DNA of 64,000 nt from Paludibacteraceae bacterium (GCA_017509715.1 JAFWOU010000023.1:62001-126000); one strand, 5' to 3'. Shown: positions 32,440 to 42,400, numbered from the stretch's first letter. The notes: generated by a model from the letters alone, not told the origin. Made by a program: numbers and translations.

Positions 32440-33534
32440 ATGAAACGTGTATCTTATCTTATTGCCATCCTGGCGGTGCTCTTTTCCGGCATGGCCGTGG
32501 CCAATGATTCGGAGTACTATGCCGTAGGTAATCAGCTGGTTCCGCTGCGTCAGACCTCTATACGGGTGAGCAAGGAAGTGCTCTCTATCGACTTGCGCGA
32601 CGACAATTCGGCCTACGTGGATGTCTATTACGAGTTCACCAATCCCGAGTCCGCTCCTAAGACCATCACGATGGGTTTTGAGGCCGATCCACCGTATTTC
32701 TGCTACGACGAGGATCTAAACCGTCGTAACGAGCATCCGTATATCAAGAATTTTACTGTAGAGATCAACGGTCAGCGCATCGCGCACAAGAATGCCATCA
32801 GCCATGCGGGCAATTTCCGTCCGATACGCAAAACCATGCAACTCTGTGCGTTCGACGAGGACTCCGACCCAACGAACGACGACCTGGTGTATGTCTATTA
32901 TTTCGAGGCCACGTTCCAGCCGGGCGTGAATAAGGTGCACCATACCTACCACTACCAGTTGGGCAGTTCTACCACGCATTTCTATTTCCTGGAGTACAAA
33001 CTCAGTCCGGCCGCCCGTTGGGCAAACGGTCAGATCGACGATTTCACGCTCCGCGTCAGCGCCAAGCAGACGGCCAAGCACTTCTTTATCCCGACGAATT
33101 GCGTGCAGGGCATGCAACCGCGCGTGGTAAGCGGCAAGGGCAAGACGCGCCGGACGAAGAGCGATATGGATGATTCGCAGGAGTGGGAGATCGCGGTGCG
33201 CAAGGGCGTCGTGGAATTTCATGCGGCTAAATTCCGTCCGAAGCACGAACTTTATCTGCATTCCGGCCTGCTGTGCAGCGGCCTGAACGCCACCTACGAC
33301 CGCTCTATGTACATGGCCGAATGCGGCTTCATAGAGAATAATGACTTCACTACGCGCGTGATTCATAACTTGCCGTATGCCAGCCGAGGCCGCGTCTTCA
33401 AGGATCCGAAGCTGCAGGCCTTTTTCGAGTCCTGCTGGTGGTACATGCCCAACCCGAACTACAAAGACGACACCACCGACTTCACCACCGTAGATTGGAA
33501 CTACATCTACTACAAACCGGAAAAAGAAGAGTAG
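32440..33534 (+). CDS. Secreted DUF4424-like protein
   Basis: 364 residues with a signal peptide (MKRVSYLIAILAVLFSGMAVA). Mature start NDSEYYAVGNQLVPLRQTSI then VSKEVLSIDL, with ADVYYEFTNP-like strands and TITMGFEA, recalls DUF4424 proteins of unknown function; LEYKLSPAARWANGQIDDF lies mid-protein. No tail of the class seen on its neighbours. Probably in an operon with the preceding gene (14-bp gap); the terminator at 33553 closes the unit. Confidence 0.7.
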   Translation: MKRVSYLIAILAVLFSGMAVANDSEYYAVGNQLVPLRQTSIRVSKEVLSIDLRDDNSAYVDVYYEFTNPESAPKTITMGFEADPPYFCYDEDLNRRNEHPYIKNFTVEINGQRIAHKNAISHAGNFRPIRKTMQLCAFDEDSDPTNDDLVYVYYFEATFQPGVNKVHHTYHYQLGSSTTHFYFLEYKLSPAARWANGQIDDFTLRVSAKQTAKHFFIPTNCVQGMQPRVVSGKGKTRRTKSDMDDSQEWEIAVRKGVVEFHAAKFRPKHELYLHSGLLCSGLNATYDRSMYMAECGFIENNDFTTRVIHNLPYASRGRVFKDPKLQAFFESCWWYMPNPNYKDDTTDFTTVDWNYIYYKPEKEE

Positions 33535-33552
33535 AAATCAATAAAATCAATA

Positions 33553-33584
33553 AAAAAATCGCACTTTCGGGTGCGATTTTTTTT
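33553..33584 (+). terminator. Strong intrinsic terminator
   Basis: AAAAAATCGCAC-TTTCGG-GTGCGATTTTTTTT, perfect stem with a T8 run. Confidence 0.9.
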
Positions 33585-33714
33585 GTACAATTTTTAATGA
33601 AATATGCTATAATTGGTGTAAAAAATAGCGGAAAAAATGTCCGATTATTTCGAATGATTAAAAAACGGCACCTTTTTCTTAATCGTAGGGGTTGGGTATG
33701 TCAGGAAAAAGCAG

Positions 33715-33722
33715 TAATTTTG
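33715..33722 (+). promoter_or_regulatory. -7 box for the TonB-receptor operon
   Basis: TAATTTTGCGCC, 29 bp before ATG 33752. Confidence 0.6.
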
Positions 33723-33751
33723 CGCCGTTTTTTAAGTGTTATATTTAAGAT

Positions 33752-36496
33752 ATGAGGAAACTTTACACAATTGTATTGATTATTCTATTGGCGCAGACGG
33801 CATTGGCCGAGCGACTGACCGGCATCGTGATAGACGGATTCACGCGAGAACCCCTGATCGGCGTGACGATACTAAACAAAGACGACGGCACCGGTACGGT
33901 GACCGACATGGACGGCCGGTTTGCGATAGACCTGAAGCAACTGCCCGCCCACGTACAGTTCTCGTACGTAGGTTACCAGACGGACACACGCGTGATACGC
34001 ACCATACCCGCGAAATATGAGGTGCTGCTCCAGGCCAACAACGAGGTGCTGGACGAGGTGGTGGTGACCGCCGGACGATTTGAGCAGAAGATGACGGACG
34101 TGACGGTGAGCATCGAGGTGCTGAAGCCGGAGGCTATCCGTCAGCAGGCGCCGACCGACCTATCGAGTACGCTGCAGACCCTGCCGGGCGTAGAGATAGT
34201 GGACAAGCAGCCGAGCATACGTGGCGGCGGCGGATGGACCTACAGCGTAGGTTCGCGTTGCCAGGTGCTGATGGACGGTATGACGATACTGAACCCCAAG
34301 ACGGGTGAGATCAACTGGAACAACGTGCCGCTGGAGAACGTAGCGCAAGTGGAGGTAGTGAAAGGTGCGGCATCGGTGCTGTACGGTAGTTCGGCCCTGA
34401 ACGGCGTGATCAACGTGCGTACGCAGCGTCCGGGACTGGAGCCGCAGACCAAGGTGAGCGGATACGTAGGCATATACGACAACTACAAGAATTATAAGTA
34501 CACGGGCGCGCGTCTGCCGCTCTACTACGGTGCGGAGGCATCGCACTCAAGACGAGTAGGCGACTTCGACATCTCGGCCGCCATCAGCGGATTTAAGGAC
34601 GAGGGCTATCGCGAGCAGAGCTTCAACGACCGCGTACGCCTGGGTGGCAACCTGACGTATCACGCTCCGATGGAGGACGGCAAGTACCTGAACGTAGGAG
34701 CGAACATGAACTACGTAGCCAACCAATATGGCGACTTCTTCATCTGGCGCAGCCCGAGGGAGCCGATCCGTACCTCGCCGCTGAGCAACATGGGACGAAA
34801 AGAGCATAACTTCAACATCGACCCCTTCCTGAACTACGACGACACGGAGCGCGGCATCTCGCACAAAGTGCGTGCACGATTCTACATGACATCGGACAAC
34901 CTGGTGAAACCGAGCCAGACGATGAGTACGGAGGACCTGCTGAAATGGGGCGTGAGCAGCTTTGACCTGGACAAGGTGAAGGGCTACTACGACACGTATC
35001 AAGGCTACGTGGACGGCGGTGCATCGACGGAAGATGCGCTGCTGGCGACCTTCAAGGAAGTGGCGGTGCCGGTGAAGAACGAAGACTGGCTGAAAGCCGT
35101 GACGAACGGCATCAACCTGGTGCAGAACGGACTTGGGTACACCGGTACGGTAGCCGAACTGCAAGACGCCCTGGCATGGGGCATGGCGCTGCTGGCCTCG
35201 AACGAACCGACCCGTCCGGAGCTGACCTACAATGGCTACGTGGACTATCAGTTTGCCAAATCATGGGACTGCGGCGTACGACTGACGACGGGCGTGAACT
35301 GGAACCACATCACCAACACGGCCAACATCACCGGTACGCACCAGACCGACAACCTGGCCGCCTACCTGCAGTATGATCACCGCATCGCCGACCGACTCTC
35401 GCTGAGCGCCGGCTTGAGACTGGAATACTACCGCATGGACGACCAATATAAAGAAGCAAACATACAGATCGGCAACTGGCTGTGCCCGGTGCGCCCCGTA
35501 GTACGTGCCGGACTGAACTGGGAGATATACAAGGCCGGATTTCTGCGCGCCAGCTTCGGACAGGGCTATCGCAACCCCTCGATCACCGAGAAATTTGCCC
35601 GCAAGGACATCGGCGGCGTAGGCGTATATCCGAATCACGATATCAAACCCGAGTCGGGCTACAACGCCGAGCTGGGCTACAAGCAGCTGTATAAGTTCGG
35701 CCCCGTGAGCGGCGTGCTGGACGTAGCTGGATTCTATACGGAGTATAGGAACATGATCGAATATCAATTCGGACTGTTCCGCAACTCGGACTACACGATG
35801 ATCAACTCGATGAGCGACGTGATGAGCGAGGTGAACGGCATGATCAACGAGATCAAGACCACGAAGTCGCTCAGCAACGCCGGTATAGGCATAGGTGCGC
35901 AGTTCGTGAACGTAGGACACGCCCGCATCTACGGCGCAGAGGTAAGTACGCAGGGTAAGGTGGATATCAAGAAAGATATGGGTCTGCAGTACGCCATCGG
36001 CTATACCTTCACCATGCCCGAGGACCTGGACAACGCCGAGCGCATAGAGAAGGAGAAAACCTATACCGACCCGCTGCAGATGAAGAACAAGTCGAACGAC
36101 TCGAAGTACCTCAAGTACCGCAACCTGCACTCGTTTAAGGCCACGATCGACTACAACTACAAGTGGTTCTCCCTGGGCGTGAACATGGGCTATCGCAGCA
36201 AGATACTGGCCGTGGACTACCTGATGGTCGACGAGCGAGAGAAAGCAGAGAAAGACCTGATGGACTATGCCCGTCTGTTCGTCTTCGGCTACGAGGACGG
36301 CGAGTCGCTGCACTCGTACTGGATGAACCACAACAACGGCGTCTTCACGATGGATCTGCGTGCCGCCGTACGACTGAAAGAGAAAGTGGAACTGCAGTTC
36401 TTGATCAACAACTTGCTGAATACCGAGTACAGCTACCGCCCGATGGCGCTGGCCGCTCCGCGGACGTTTGTATGTAGACTCAACTTGACGTTGTAA
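33752..36496 (+). CDS. TonB-dependent outer-membrane receptor
   Basis: 914 residues. Signal peptide MRKLYTIVLIILLAQTALA, CarboxypepD_reg-like domain (LTGIVIDGFTREPLIGVTIL), then plug (LPGVEIVDKQPSIRGGGGW, VEVVKGAASVLYGSSALNGV) and a 22-strand-type barrel ending with an aromatic-poor CRLNLTL. It imports a scarce ligand (metal chelate, cofactor or oligosaccharide) using TonB energy. No SusD partner follows; instead three secreted calycin/PCMD/repeat proteins do, which could be ligand-capturing partners. Substrate not readable from sequence. Confidence 0.93.
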   Translation: MRKLYTIVLIILLAQTALAERLTGIVIDGFTREPLIGVTILNKDDGTGTVTDMDGRFAIDLKQLPAHVQFSYVGYQTDTRVIRTIPAKYEVLLQANNEVLDEVVVTAGRFEQKMTDVTVSIEVLKPEAIRQQAPTDLSSTLQTLPGVEIVDKQPSIRGGGGWTYSVGSRCQVLMDGMTILNPKTGEINWNNVPLENVAQVEVVKGAASVLYGSSALNGVINVRTQRPGLEPQTKVSGYVGIYDNYKNYKYTGARLPLYYGAEASHSRRVGDFDISAAISGFKDEGYREQSFNDRVRLGGNLTYHAPMEDGKYLNVGANMNYVANQYGDFFIWRSPREPIRTSPLSNMGRKEHNFNIDPFLNYDDTERGISHKVRARFYMTSDNLVKPSQTMSTEDLLKWGVSSFDLDKVKGYYDTYQGYVDGGASTEDALLATFKEVAVPVKNEDWLKAVTNGINLVQNGLGYTGTVAELQDALAWGMALLASNEPTRPELTYNGYVDYQFAKSWDCGVRLTTGVNWNHITNTANITGTHQTDNLAAYLQYDHRIADRLSLSAGLRLEYYRMDDQYKEANIQIGNWLCPVRPVVRAGLNWEIYKAGFLRASFGQGYRNPSITEKFARKDIGGVGVYPNHDIKPESGYNAELGYKQLYKFGPVSGVLDVAGFYTEYRNMIEYQFGLFRNSDYTMINSMSDVMSEVNGMINEIKTTKSLSNAGIGIGAQFVNVGHARIYGAEVSTQGKVDIKKDMGLQYAIGYTFTMPEDLDNAERIEKEKTYTDPLQMKNKSNDSKYLKYRNLHSFKATIDYNYKWFSLGVNMGYRSKILAVDYLMVDEREKAEKDLMDYARLFVFGYEDGESLHSYWMNHNNGVFTMDLRAAVRLKEKVELQFLINNLLNTEYSYRPMALAAPRTFVCRLNLTL

Positions 36497-36520
36497 CCTC
36501 TCCCGGCCTCCCCTCAAGGG

Positions 36521-36552
36521 AGGAGAGAAGGAGTGAAGGAGTAAAGGAGATT
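36521..36552. repeat. Octamer tandem repeat before the 36555 gene
   Basis: AGGAGAGA AGGAGTGA AGGAGTAA AGGAGATT. The same unit (reverse complement TTACTCCT) recurs at 60465-60504. It also supplies AGGAG sequences just upstream of the start. Confidence 0.8.
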
Positions 36553-36554
36553 GT

Positions 36555-38783
36555 ATGATGAAGCATAAATTTTTAATTTTTAATTTTAAATTTTTAATTC
36601 CGTTCTTCGCCCTTTGGGCGATGAATGTGTCGGCGGTGACGACGGCAGACGTGAACGGTATGTACCAGGGTCTGCTGAATATCGGCGGTCAGACCTACCC
36701 GAACAAGCAGGTCTATCTGTTGCCGGGAACGGAGACGGGCACGATGACCTTCGTGCTGCCCGATTTTCGCTATGGCAGCGCTTCGCTGGGTGACATCGTG
36801 CTGACCAACATACAGATGGATCAAACGGGACGTCTCTCGCTGGAGGGACGCACCCTGTATATCCGCGCCATCCAGGAGCGTGCGACGATATCCATTCTGA
36901 ACGATTATCACGAAGGCAACGAGGTCTATAACTCGACCCTAAGCGCAAGCCAAGCCCAGGTGCTGCTCCGGATAGCCGCTCCGACACTGCCAGAACCGAT
37001 ACTGGTGCTCTTCAGCGGCAGTCGCGTCACCAATCGCAACTATGCGATAGTGAATGGCGGCTTTGAGGGCAGCTGGACGAACGGCGAGCCGCAAGGCTGG
37101 CACTCGTTTAACACGGCTACGGGCGACTACGTATCCTTTGTACAGAACACGGATCAGTTCACGCGCTCGACGGAGACCCGTCCGGGCTCGACGGGCAGCC
37201 AGAGCGCCAAGATAGAGACCAAGATCGTCGTGGGTAACAATGCGAACGGTAACTGCACCAACGGACGTATCAACGCCGGCTCGATGACGGCTACGGACGC
37301 CTCGGGCAACTATAATTTCTCCGACCCGTCGGCCGACGGCTACAATACCCCCTTTGTGGGGCAGCCTGACTCGCTGGTGTTCTGGGCGAAATATATCCCG
37401 GCAGACAAGAACCCGGGCAACTCGATCAACCGTGCCCGCGCGCACGCCGTAGTGACGAGCAACGGGCGTTATCAGGATCCGGAGTCGGGCCAAGTAGCCA
37501 GCGTCAAGATAGCCGAAGCGGGCATCAACTATGCCGCCACGGCCGACATGGGATGGCAACGCCTCTCGGTGCCCTTCCAATATACCCAACTGGATCCGGC
37601 CCTGGCGGCCTATATGCTGATCACCTTCACAACCAACCAGACGCCTGGCGGCGGTTCGTCATACTCGGAAGGAGGACTGTTCAACAAGACCTACTATCTG
37701 GATGACGTCTATTTGGACGACGTGGAGATGATATACAACCACGGCCTGCGGAGTTTGACGCTGGACGGTGAGATGGTGAATTTCGTACACGGTGTAGCCA
37801 CCCTTTCGCAGACCTATAGTGATAGCGAATATACGCTTGCCGCTACCGCCGACGGCCGCGGCGCTAAGTCGTTTATCGGCTATGATGCCGAGCTGCACAG
37901 CATATATGTTTACGTTGTGGCCGACAGCTACTCGCAATCGGGCGACTACAGCGTATATAGCATACAGATGGCCACGCCCGACGTGCCCGCCGAGGATACC
38001 TATTACAGCTACGAGGCATGGACCTGCGACAATGCACCTTATTCGGACGAACTGTTCCACGACCTGACTCAGGCAGGCACATACGTGGATACCATTCCTA
38101 ACATGCAGGGCGGCGACTCGATCGTGACGCTCACGCTATCTATCCGCGAGAGCTACCGCTATGAGGAGACGCTCTACCGCACCGAGATAGACACTATCTG
38201 GCGCGGACAAGCTATCAGCGGACTGACGCAACAGAGCGAACCCTATCTATACTACGACCGACTGGAGGCCACGAACGGCTGCGACTCGCTCTTCGTACTG
38301 CGACTCTACATATCCGACCTGCCGGTAAGCTACGGCGTCTATGAGGCACAGATATGTGAAGGCGAGACCGTAACCTACGAAGGTGTGACGTACAGCGAAG
38401 CCTTTGAGGACGACATACGCATCCAGGAGAAGAATCAATACGGCGGCGACTCAATCGTGCACCTCACGGTAACGGTGCTGCCGAACTACACCATAGACCA
38501 ATACATGACCATCCATCAGGGCGATCAAGCGAACTGGGAAGGATGGAACCTGAGCACCATGCCGGTGGGCGAGATGACCCTGGACGCATGGTACTACACG
38601 GAGCAGGACTGCGACTCGACGCTGGTACTCCACCTGACGGTGCTGCCAAAACAGCTGGAGACAGGAGTGGACCAAGTACCAAGTGACCAAGTACGAAGTG
38701 ACAAGGTGCTGCGCAACGGACGTCTGTATATCCGTCGCGGCGAAGAACTATTCGACCTGACGGGACGAAAAGTAGAAAACTGA
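36555..38783 (+). CDS. Secreted calycin-like/PCMD protein with GGDSI repeat modules
   Basis: 742 residues. The signal peptide (KFLIFNFKFLIPFFALWAM) is encoded by a repeat cassette shared with the 46886 gene. A calycin-like domain lies at about 28-150 (YQGLLNIGGQTYPNKQVYLL) and a PCMD-like jelly roll at about 160-400 (GGFEGSWTNGEPQGWHSF, DSLVFWAKYIPADKNPGNS, YYLDDVYLDDVEMIYN). Then come repeat modules with GGDSIVTLTL and GCDSLFVLRL, and the tail KVLRNGRLYIRRG then FDLTGRKVEN. Paralogue of the next gene, which lacks the repeat modules. Likely surface-exposed; ATG 36558 is an alternative start. Confidence 0.82.
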   Translation: MMKHKFLIFNFKFLIPFFALWAMNVSAVTTADVNGMYQGLLNIGGQTYPNKQVYLLPGTETGTMTFVLPDFRYGSASLGDIVLTNIQMDQTGRLSLEGRTLYIRAIQERATISILNDYHEGNEVYNSTLSASQAQVLLRIAAPTLPEPILVLFSGSRVTNRNYAIVNGGFEGSWTNGEPQGWHSFNTATGDYVSFVQNTDQFTRSTETRPGSTGSQSAKIETKIVVGNNANGNCTNGRINAGSMTATDASGNYNFSDPSADGYNTPFVGQPDSLVFWAKYIPADKNPGNSINRARAHAVVTSNGRYQDPESGQVASVKIAEAGINYAATADMGWQRLSVPFQYTQLDPALAAYMLITFTTNQTPGGGSSYSEGGLFNKTYYLDDVYLDDVEMIYNHGLRSLTLDGEMVNFVHGVATLSQTYSDSEYTLAATADGRGAKSFIGYDAELHSIYVYVVADSYSQSGDYSVYSIQMATPDVPAEDTYYSYEAWTCDNAPYSDELFHDLTQAGTYVDTIPNMQGGDSIVTLTLSIRESYRYEETLYRTEIDTIWRGQAISGLTQQSEPYLYYDRLEATNGCDSLFVLRLYISDLPVSYGVYEAQICEGETVTYEGVTYSEAFEDDIRIQEKNQYGGDSIVHLTVTVLPNYTIDQYMTIHQGDQANWEGWNLSTMPVGEMTLDAWYYTEQDCDSTLVLHLTVLPKQLETGVDQVPSDQVRSDKVLRNGRLYIRRGEELFDLTGRKVEN
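36565..36624 (+). repeat. Signal-peptide repeat cassette (copy 1), with AATTTTT heptamers
   Basis: AATTTTT AATTTTT AATTTTA AATTTTT AATTCCG at 36568-36602, then TTCTTCGCCCT-T-TGGGCGATGA. About 60 bp nearly identical to the minus strand of 46876-46817, where it encodes the signal peptide of an unrelated protein. Confidence 0.85.
38671..38706. repeat. ACCAAGT-type heptamer repeat in frame
   Basis: ACCAAGT ACCAAGT G ACCAAGT ACGAAGT G ACAAGG. It encodes DQVPSDQVRSDK in the linker just before the C-terminal tail. Confidence 0.7.
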
Positions 38784-38825
38784 AAGAGACTATAAAAAAC
38801 ATAACAAACTATATTAAAAAAAACA

Positions 38826-40376
38826 ATGAAAAAAGGATTTTTTACTTTGTTGGCCGGCGTGATGATGTCGGCACAGATGATGGCCGTAACAACGCAAGAC
38901 GTATGCGGTCGGTTTCAGGGCCTGCTGAATATCGGCGGCCAAACGTATCAGAACAAGCAGGTGTACCTGCTGCCGGGTACGGTGGACAACACCGTGACCT
39001 TCGTGCTGCCCGACTTCACGTTCGGCTCAAAGGGTAAACTGGGTAACATCGTGCTGCCCAACATCCCGATGGACGCTGCGGGCAAGCTCACGCTGGAGAA
39101 CAGCACCCTCTACCTGGACTCGATCCAGGAGCGCGCTAACATCACCGTACTGAACGGACTGGAAGATGGTGGCAGGGTCTACAACTCGATCGTAACGGAC
39201 AACGAAGCACAGGTACTGCTGCAGATTGGCGCACCGTCGCTGCCTCAACCGATTTTGGTGCTCTTCCAGGGCACAGCCACCACGGGCAAGAACTACGTGA
39301 TAGAGAACGGTGGCTTTGAGGGCGCATGGACCAATAACGAACCTGCCGGATGGCACTCCTTCGGTACGGCTACGGGTATCATGGCCGACTTCGTACTGGA
39401 TAACACTTACCAGTTTGTAGCCTCTACCGATGTACGTCCCAGCACCAGCGGCAGCCAGAGTGCACTGCTCTCGTCGAACATGCTGATGGGCGTGAAGGCA
39501 AATGGCAACTGCACCAACGGCCAGATCAATGCGGGCTCGATGACCGCCGACGCTCCGGCCGACAACTACAACTTCTCCGATCCTACTAACGCCGGCTACA
39601 ATACCCCGCTGCAGGGACGTCCGGACTCGCTCGTGTTCTGGGCTAAGTATGTGCCGGCTGACAAGAACCCGGCCAACGAGGTCAACCGAGCCCGCGCGAG
39701 CGTAGTGCTGACCACCGATGCCCGTTACCAGGATCCCGAGACTGCCAACTTCGGCGAGGCACGTATCGCCAAGGCCGAAATCAACTTCGCCGCTACGGCC
39801 GAGATGGGATGGCAACGACTGGCTGTGCCCTTCCTCTACAACTCGGAGGATATGCCGGCCTATATCCTGACCACCTTTACCACCAATCAGGTGCCGGGTG
39901 GCGGATCGTCATACAGCATCGGTAGTTCGTTCAACAAAGTGAACGTAGTGGATTCGGTCTATCTGGACGATGTAGAACTGGTATATAACAAGGAGTTGAG
40001 CCAATTCACCAAGGACGGCGTGGGACTGGAGTTCCTCCACCGCGTAGCCACCCTGGAAAGCAACTACTGCGACGACTGCGCTAAGTTTGCCGCAGTGGCT
40101 GACGGACGTTCGGCACAGACCTTCATCGCCTTTGACGCTGCACACAAGTGCATCTATATCTATGTGATAGCAGACGACTATCAGCAGTCGGGCGACTACC
40201 GCCTCTATCGCGTAGAGTTTGCAGACAGCCAGGTAACTGACCTGAATCCGCTGAACCAGGCCGTAGAGATGACTGAGGCAGACCAACTGCCGAGCCAGAA
40301 GATCCTGCGTAACGGTACGCTGTATATCCGCCGCGGCGACGCGATCTTCGACATTACGGGTCGGAAAGTACGATAG
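38826..40376 (+). CDS. Secreted calycin-like/PCMD protein
   Basis: 516 residues, strongly similar over its length to the first ~460 residues of the preceding protein. Signal peptide MKKGFFTLLAGVMMSAQMMA, calycin-like barrel (FQGLLNIGGQTYQNKQVYLL), PCMD-like domain (GGFEGAWTNNEPAGWHSF, DSLVFWAKYVPADKNPANE, SVYLDDVELVYN), and tail KILRNGTLYIRRGDAIFDIT then GRKVR. It differs from its paralogue mainly in lacking the GGDSI/GCDS modules. Tandem duplicate downstream of the TonB receptor; 42-bp gap. Confidence 0.85.
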   Translation: MKKGFFTLLAGVMMSAQMMAVTTQDVCGRFQGLLNIGGQTYQNKQVYLLPGTVDNTVTFVLPDFTFGSKGKLGNIVLPNIPMDAAGKLTLENSTLYLDSIQERANITVLNGLEDGGRVYNSIVTDNEAQVLLQIGAPSLPQPILVLFQGTATTGKNYVIENGGFEGAWTNNEPAGWHSFGTATGIMADFVLDNTYQFVASTDVRPSTSGSQSALLSSNMLMGVKANGNCTNGQINAGSMTADAPADNYNFSDPTNAGYNTPLQGRPDSLVFWAKYVPADKNPANEVNRARASVVLTTDARYQDPETANFGEARIAKAEINFAATAEMGWQRLAVPFLYNSEDMPAYILTTFTTNQVPGGGSSYSIGSSFNKVNVVDSVYLDDVELVYNKELSQFTKDGVGLEFLHRVATLESNYCDDCAKFAAVADGRSAQTFIAFDAAHKCIYIYVIADDYQQSGDYRLYRVEFADSQVTDLNPLNQAVEMTEADQLPSQKILRNGTLYIRRGDAIFDITGRKVR

Positions 40377-40417
40377 GCGAATGGCGAAAGGTTAATGGCT
40401 AATGGAAAATTGAAAAT
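40376..40417. repeat. Six-unit heptamer repeat at gene junction
   Basis: GGCGAAT GGCGAAA GGTTAAT GGCTAAT GGAAAAT TGAAAAT, filling the gap between the two genes. Related units lie at 57544-57574 and 13947-13967. Confidence 0.85.
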
Positions 40418-40424
40418 AGTCGAG

Positions 40425-42374
40425 ATGATGAAACGACTAAATCTTTTGCTTATACTGCTCGTAGCTGCCCTCGGCCTGCAGGCTCAGACGTACAAGAACG
40501 GCGTATGGTATGCGCTGTACGATGACGAAGAGCATGCCATGGAGACGCAGGGCGACTACGAGACGAGCGTGTTCGCGCCCACAGCGGGCACTCTGAACAT
40601 GCAATGGAAGTATCAATGGTACGACCTATTAGGTGCGTTTAAGAAAATTGATACTGATGTACTGGAGTCGGCTGACGGTGGTAACAATACCAATGAGGTA
40701 GGCTCGCTGCAGGAGAACACTGGCAAGAACAGCAACACAACGGAGCAGTTCAGCATCAGTCGAAACATCAACTGGATCAAGTACAACCGTTCGGGGCTAC
40801 CGACCCACCGCGTGTTGGTCTATCACCAGGACATCCGCTTGGCCCAGCATATCCTGCTGGCGCAGGGCGAATACGGTACGACGACCCTGACCAAGGACTA
40901 CGGCGTAGTGAACCTTGTGGACACGGCGGCGTACAAGGTGGAGCTGCGTTCGTTCCTCACGTCCGGCGACATCACGATCACCAGTTCGGAACCCGAGATC
41001 TTCCACCTCGGCACCGCCGACAACACGGCCGCACTCCAATATGCCGTAGGCGCTAACGCTTGCGCCTCGAAGAACGGCACGGCCGCGCAGGCCAGTGGCG
41101 CTACGCTGGGCAAGATCGGCAACTATGCCTTTACCGTGTATTTTACCCCGAAGGAGGTGCGTACGTATGCGGCGGTGATCACCATCACGGACGGTACGTC
41201 GACCGCCAAGCTGACCGTGACCGGCGAGGGCTATAAAGCCCCGACGACCGAGTATGCGTATGAGGCAGAGGTATGTGCGGGCAACAGCTATGCAGACGAG
41301 CGCTTCGGCGAACTGACCGAGGCCGGAACATACGTAGATACCCTCGTGAACGTAGCCGGCGGCGACTCGATCGTGACGCTCACGCTGCAGGTACATCCTG
41401 TGTATGCACAGGAGGACTCGCTCGTGATCCGCGTGGGTGCGGAAGAGAGTTGGCAAGGCCAGGATCTGAGCCTGCTGCCCGAGGGCGATACCACGCTCGT
41501 GGCGGCTTACCAGACCATACACGGTTGCGACTCGACGTATACGTTGCGCCTGACCGTTCTGCCGCGTCCGACTACCTACGGCACAGATACGCTCTATACC
41601 TGCTCGGGCGAGAGCGTAACGTACGAAGGCAAGAACTATCGTCGTCCCACGCAGGAAGACGTGCTGCTGAGCGTGAAGAACCAGTTTGGCGGCGACTCAA
41701 TCGTAAGCCTCACGGTGCTGGTATATCCCAAGATGAAGCTGCAGACCGAGAAGACGATCTACGTAGGCGCAGAAGAGAACTGGCAGGGCTATGACCTGAG
41801 CCAGATGGCTATCGGCGATACGACGCTCACGGCCCAGTACCAGACCATACACGGTTGCGACTCGATCTATATCCTGCAGCTACATGTGCAGGCGCGTCCG
41901 ACGACCTACGGACAGGACACGCTGCACCTCTGCCAAGGCGATGAGGCCGAATATGCCGGCCGCGTATATACGGAGAGCATGACCGACTCAATTCTGCTGG
42001 AGGAGAAAAACCAGCTGGGCGGCGACTCGATCCTGGTGCTGGAGGTGATTGCGCACGAGGTAATTCTCACCACCGACGAGCTGACCATCGAGGAGGGCGA
42101 TAGCATCGTATGGCAAGGACAGGATCTGAGCCTGCTGCCGGTAGGCGATACGACGTTGGTGGCACAATACGCCACTATGTACGGTTGCGACTCGACGTAC
42201 GTACTCTATGTGAGCGTGACGGAGAAACCCGTGATCGTGGATCCGCACGAAGGCGTAGATGATGTACGCAGCGAGGAACTGCCTTGCAGGAAGGTGCTGC
42301 GCGACGGACAGATGTATATCCGCCGTCAGGACGGCGAACTTTTCGACGTTACCGGTCGAAAAGTGAGTTTATGA
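40425..42374 (+). CDS. Secreted protein with alternating GGDSI / GCDS modules
   Basis: 649 residues from ATG 40425 (MMKRLNLLLILLVAALGLQA signal peptide); the earlier in-frame ATG lies in a heptamer repeat. The N-terminal ~270 residues are unassigned (starts QTYKNGVWYALYDDEEHAME) and end in an Ig-like strand pattern (TAKLTVTGEGYKAPTTE). Then alternate modules: NVAGGDSIVTLTLQV, IHGCDSTYTLRLTVL, QFGGDSIVSLTVLV, IHGCDSIYILQLHV, QLGGDSILVLEVIA, MYGCDSTYVLYVSV. Tail KVLRDGQMYIRRQDGELFDV then TGRKVSL. The modules match those in the 36555 protein. Last gene of the TonB-receptor operon. Confidence 0.8.
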   Translation: MMKRLNLLLILLVAALGLQAQTYKNGVWYALYDDEEHAMETQGDYETSVFAPTAGTLNMQWKYQWYDLLGAFKKIDTDVLESADGGNNTNEVGSLQENTGKNSNTTEQFSISRNINWIKYNRSGLPTHRVLVYHQDIRLAQHILLAQGEYGTTTLTKDYGVVNLVDTAAYKVELRSFLTSGDITITSSEPEIFHLGTADNTAALQYAVGANACASKNGTAAQASGATLGKIGNYAFTVYFTPKEVRTYAAVITITDGTSTAKLTVTGEGYKAPTTEYAYEAEVCAGNSYADERFGELTEAGTYVDTLVNVAGGDSIVTLTLQVHPVYAQEDSLVIRVGAEESWQGQDLSLLPEGDTTLVAAYQTIHGCDSTYTLRLTVLPRPTTYGTDTLYTCSGESVTYEGKNYRRPTQEDVLLSVKNQFGGDSIVSLTVLVYPKMKLQTEKTIYVGAEENWQGYDLSQMAIGDTTLTAQYQTIHGCDSIYILQLHVQARPTTYGQDTLHLCQGDEAEYAGRVYTESMTDSILLEEKNQLGGDSILVLEVIAHEVILTTDELTIEEGDSIVWQGQDLSLLPVGDTTLVAQYATMYGCDSTYVLYVSVTEKPVIVDPHEGVDDVRSEELPCRKVLRDGQMYIRRQDGELFDVTGRKVSL

Positions 42375-42400
42375 GTTTATCGGTTTATGAGTTTATTAAA

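Noticed and set aside
35261..36517. 418-codon minus-strand frame opposite the TonB receptor
   Set aside because: Shadow of the receptor barrel; no family pattern.
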